This document shows, one piece after another, positions 62,061 through 64,000 of a stretch of DNA of 64,000 nt (position 1 is its first letter; the number at the start of each line of letters is the position of its first letter). Location: the NCBI GenBank assembly GCA_951230915.1, contig OX579637.1, positions 12,896,001 through 12,960,000 on the forward strand, written 5' to 3'. The notes beneath the pieces were generated by a model. The model did no database searches. It was not told the DNA's origin and worked only from the letters and a program-made list of their open reading frames with translations. The position numbers and the translations under genes are program-made. Source of the stretch: Antitrichia curtipendula (taxonomy: Eukaryota; Streptophyta; Bryopsida; Hypnales; Leucodontaceae).

Positions 62061-62406
62061 GTAAGACAACATCAGTTCCGATTGCTCTCCGTTTGACAAA
62101 TTTAGGATCCATCAGCAGATGCAAACCTCCTTTCTATTGTAAAATAAATACATGAAGAGATTGAAAGGACAAAATTGTGAACTTCTAAAGTATTCTATAT
62201 GCGCGTCTTTTATGTAGGTAATAGATAACATTTCACTTGTTATCGAGGTTGCACTTGCTTTCCTCCCTTTTCGTAAGAAAATACAGTACTGTAGAGCTCT
62301 AAGCAAATATAAAAGCAGAGTAGAAATAGTGACAACGACGGCTGCACTTGTAAATGGTATGATGAGTTAGTAGAATACACATATGTATTTTACGTACACA
62401 TTAGTA

Positions 62407-63345
62407 ACATCGGAGGATCCCACAATCCTTGGATCTAGGGATCCCAAGATCTTTGAAACCTCGGGTCCCACAGTCTTTGGTAACAGGGACCTACTTTTGT
62501 AATCACAAGATGGATTACTAAGTCGGGGGATCCCTAGATCTTTGGTCCTTGAAAGCCTTTGATCAATGAGTCCGGGACTCCCAATACCTCTTTTACTAGG
62601 GTTCCGCTATTAATGGGATATGTGTCCACAGCCTTCTTATTAGTAATATTTGGATATGACTTGTTCGGGGGGATCCCACGATCCATACTCTCTCGGGTCT
62701 TGCCATTTTGGAATCAACGGATCCCTAGCTCGTACGTATATACCGAGATCCCGCTATCCGCTATCGGAGGGATTTTTGGATTTGGAATTAATCTAATCTG
62801 AGGATAATATTTGGGGGACCGCATAATCTCTACTCCTCTTAATTTCTTGGTATCTGAGTCCGGGGATCCCTGGATTTTTGTTTCATGGCAACCTGTTATC
62901 CCAAGTTCTTCTTTCCTTGGGGATTCTGGATTCTCTTTCTTTTGTGGTACCTTAATATGTCGGTAACGCTTATGCCTGGGATCATGGATCAAAGATATGT
63001 GAAGTACTGGCTGTCAATCTAGCTCAGGGGATCCCCATATCTGTGTTATTTGGGATCTAGCGGTTGATGGTTTGCTATTCTGGAGTCCACTTTTTTATAA
63101 GTGTCACGGTCATCTTCTTGGAGGATTCAAGTATATCATTTGTAGCCATGTCATCTCTGAACTTGAAGATATTCTTTATTTTCGGACCTCCCGATCTTTG
63201 AATTCAAGTTTCAAGATTTGTATTATCTAGAATCCCGCTATAGCTGCGTTTGGGATCCTAAGTTCGAGTTTTCGTTACATTTCCAATTGTCATCATCTGC
63301 TTTTGAGGATCCCATGCTTGAGGAGATCTACTATAGTGCAGATTT
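62407..63345. repeat. array of GGGATCCC-type palindromes (right arm)
   Basis: It mirrors 22870-23785. It carries one more GGGGGACTACAG-type half unit near 63353 that has decayed in the left copy. Confidence 0.8.
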
Positions 63346-63673
63346 ACAATTGGGGGACTACAGAATCTCTGTTTCCTAATTTGGATGTCGCTCTAGACGA
63401 TTCTGGATTTTGAAAAGACTGGGATTTGAGTTTTAGCAAGGGGCATCGCTTCATATTAGGTATGTGAATAAAGACGTAATGTTCTTATTAGGTGTGTGAA
63501 TAAGACATGATGTTCTTATGCTGTGATGTAATGTGGCTTCTATTTTCACTATCCATCTCACTTCAGATTTCGTTCCCGCTGTCCGCAAGTTTCGTGCATA
63601 TTCTTAATCTTGGGTTACACATATTGTAGATCATTCTCGACTTTGACAGCCAAAAAGAAACTAGAGACTGATA

Positions 63674-63933
63674 ATGGATTCATTATTTGAAACTGATGGT
63701 GAAGTGATTATTCCATACCGAGGAGCAAGTGTGGAAGATGAACACAGGGGTCCACTAGAGAATCCGCACCGTTCATCAGTGCAGAAGCTACACCGTTCGT
63801 GAACGACGATTGGGTTAAGCTGTTTTTTCATGGAATCGGTGAAGTTGGAGTTGGAATTGTGAGGGAAGTTCGTCCCCAAGGCCAATTCCGAAGCAGCCAT
63901 GGATTTATATTTTGGTTCGACCTCACTCTATAA
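63674..63933 (+). pseudogene. transposase exon 2, right-arm copy (uninterrupted)
   Basis: The ATG at 63674 reads MDSLFETDGEVIIPYRGASV. After a one-base deletion near 63752 the frame continues ESAPFISAEATPFVNDDWVK, FFHGIGEVGVGIVREV and HGFIFWFDLTL to a TAA at 63931. An AG acceptor (GATGTTCAG) at the window edge matches the one before the 19027 exon. The left copy keeps the frame where this one is shifted but has a TGA where this one has CGA. Neither is intact. Confidence 0.45.
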
Positions 63934-64000
63934 AATTAGAATTTCAGAATGTACTATGTCACCTCTTCAAAAAGTTGTGTTATGATTGGAAGATGTTCAG

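Larger units (their letters stand above)
59722..64000. repeat. right arm of the inverted duplication (continues past window)
   Basis: It is the reverse complement of 19028-26470 without element A. Coordinates add to 86192 across the identical part. At 63096 the match drops sharply. The outer part carries a ~35-bp tandem duplication (GTGTGAATAA...GATGTTCTTAT) near 63460-63520 that the left arm lacks. Confidence 0.9.

Overview
This looks like nuclear DNA from a land plant, repeat-rich and probably intergenic or heterochromatic. The base composition is AT-rich. There are no bacterial-style operons, no rRNA or tRNA genes and no intact host gene. Instead there are tRNA-derived SINEs, a Stowaway-like element whose end matches CTCCCTCCGTCCC, LTR-type gag-like fragments, intron-like splice sites and large satellite arrays. 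The Stowaway end is best known from flowering plants, but the species cannot be fixed from sequence alone.

The main theme is a family of DNA transposons whose presumed transposase carries what I recognise as a DUF7869-type domain. Its marks are an IIHDNMD-like motif, a QLDN...KN motif and a VGHTH(E/D)DID motif. Pieces lie at 3-215 (+, C-terminus), 888-1762 plus 11937-12005 (-), 15965-24564 (-, split into exons and interrupted), 52086-54907 (-, nearly full length, with a possible upstream exon to about 56020) and 61628-64000 (+, 5' part only). All are decayed.

Layout. 0-13 kb: an old transposase copy split by a 10.2-kb TIR element (1763-11924) with a 12-bp target duplication, which itself contains a Stowaway-like insertion and an LRR-like fragment. 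12.3-13.1 kb: an array of TTATCTTC...GAAGATAA palindromes. 16-26 kb: the second transposase copy, interrupted by gag-like element A (19.15-22.41 kb), with an array of GGGATCCC palindromes in its presumed first intron. 25.8-33.2 kb: about 38 copies of a ~195-bp satellite. 33-38 kb: leader-like sequence, a small MITE, a GC-rich minisatellite and an unrecognised hydrophilic ORF. 38-45 kb: gag-like elements B and C. 45.8-49.8 kb: a dispersed decayed gag with a CCHC knuckle. 51.5-56 kb: a SINE, the best transposase copy and an array of ATTCAACTC...GAGTTGAAT palindromes. 58-60.4 kb: a second satellite nested in the first. 59.7-64 kb: an inverted copy of 19-26.5 kb.

Two results stand out. First, three transposase copies each have an array of short palindromes about 0.3-0.5 kb upstream of the transposase body, and each array uses a different palindrome and spacing. 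This suggests element-specific subterminal or intronic binding sites that co-evolve with the transposase. Second, the inverted arms match base for base over about 3 kb, then drop abruptly to roughly 85-95% identity. The right arm also preserves the site without element A, so A entered, or was rearranged in, the left arm only.
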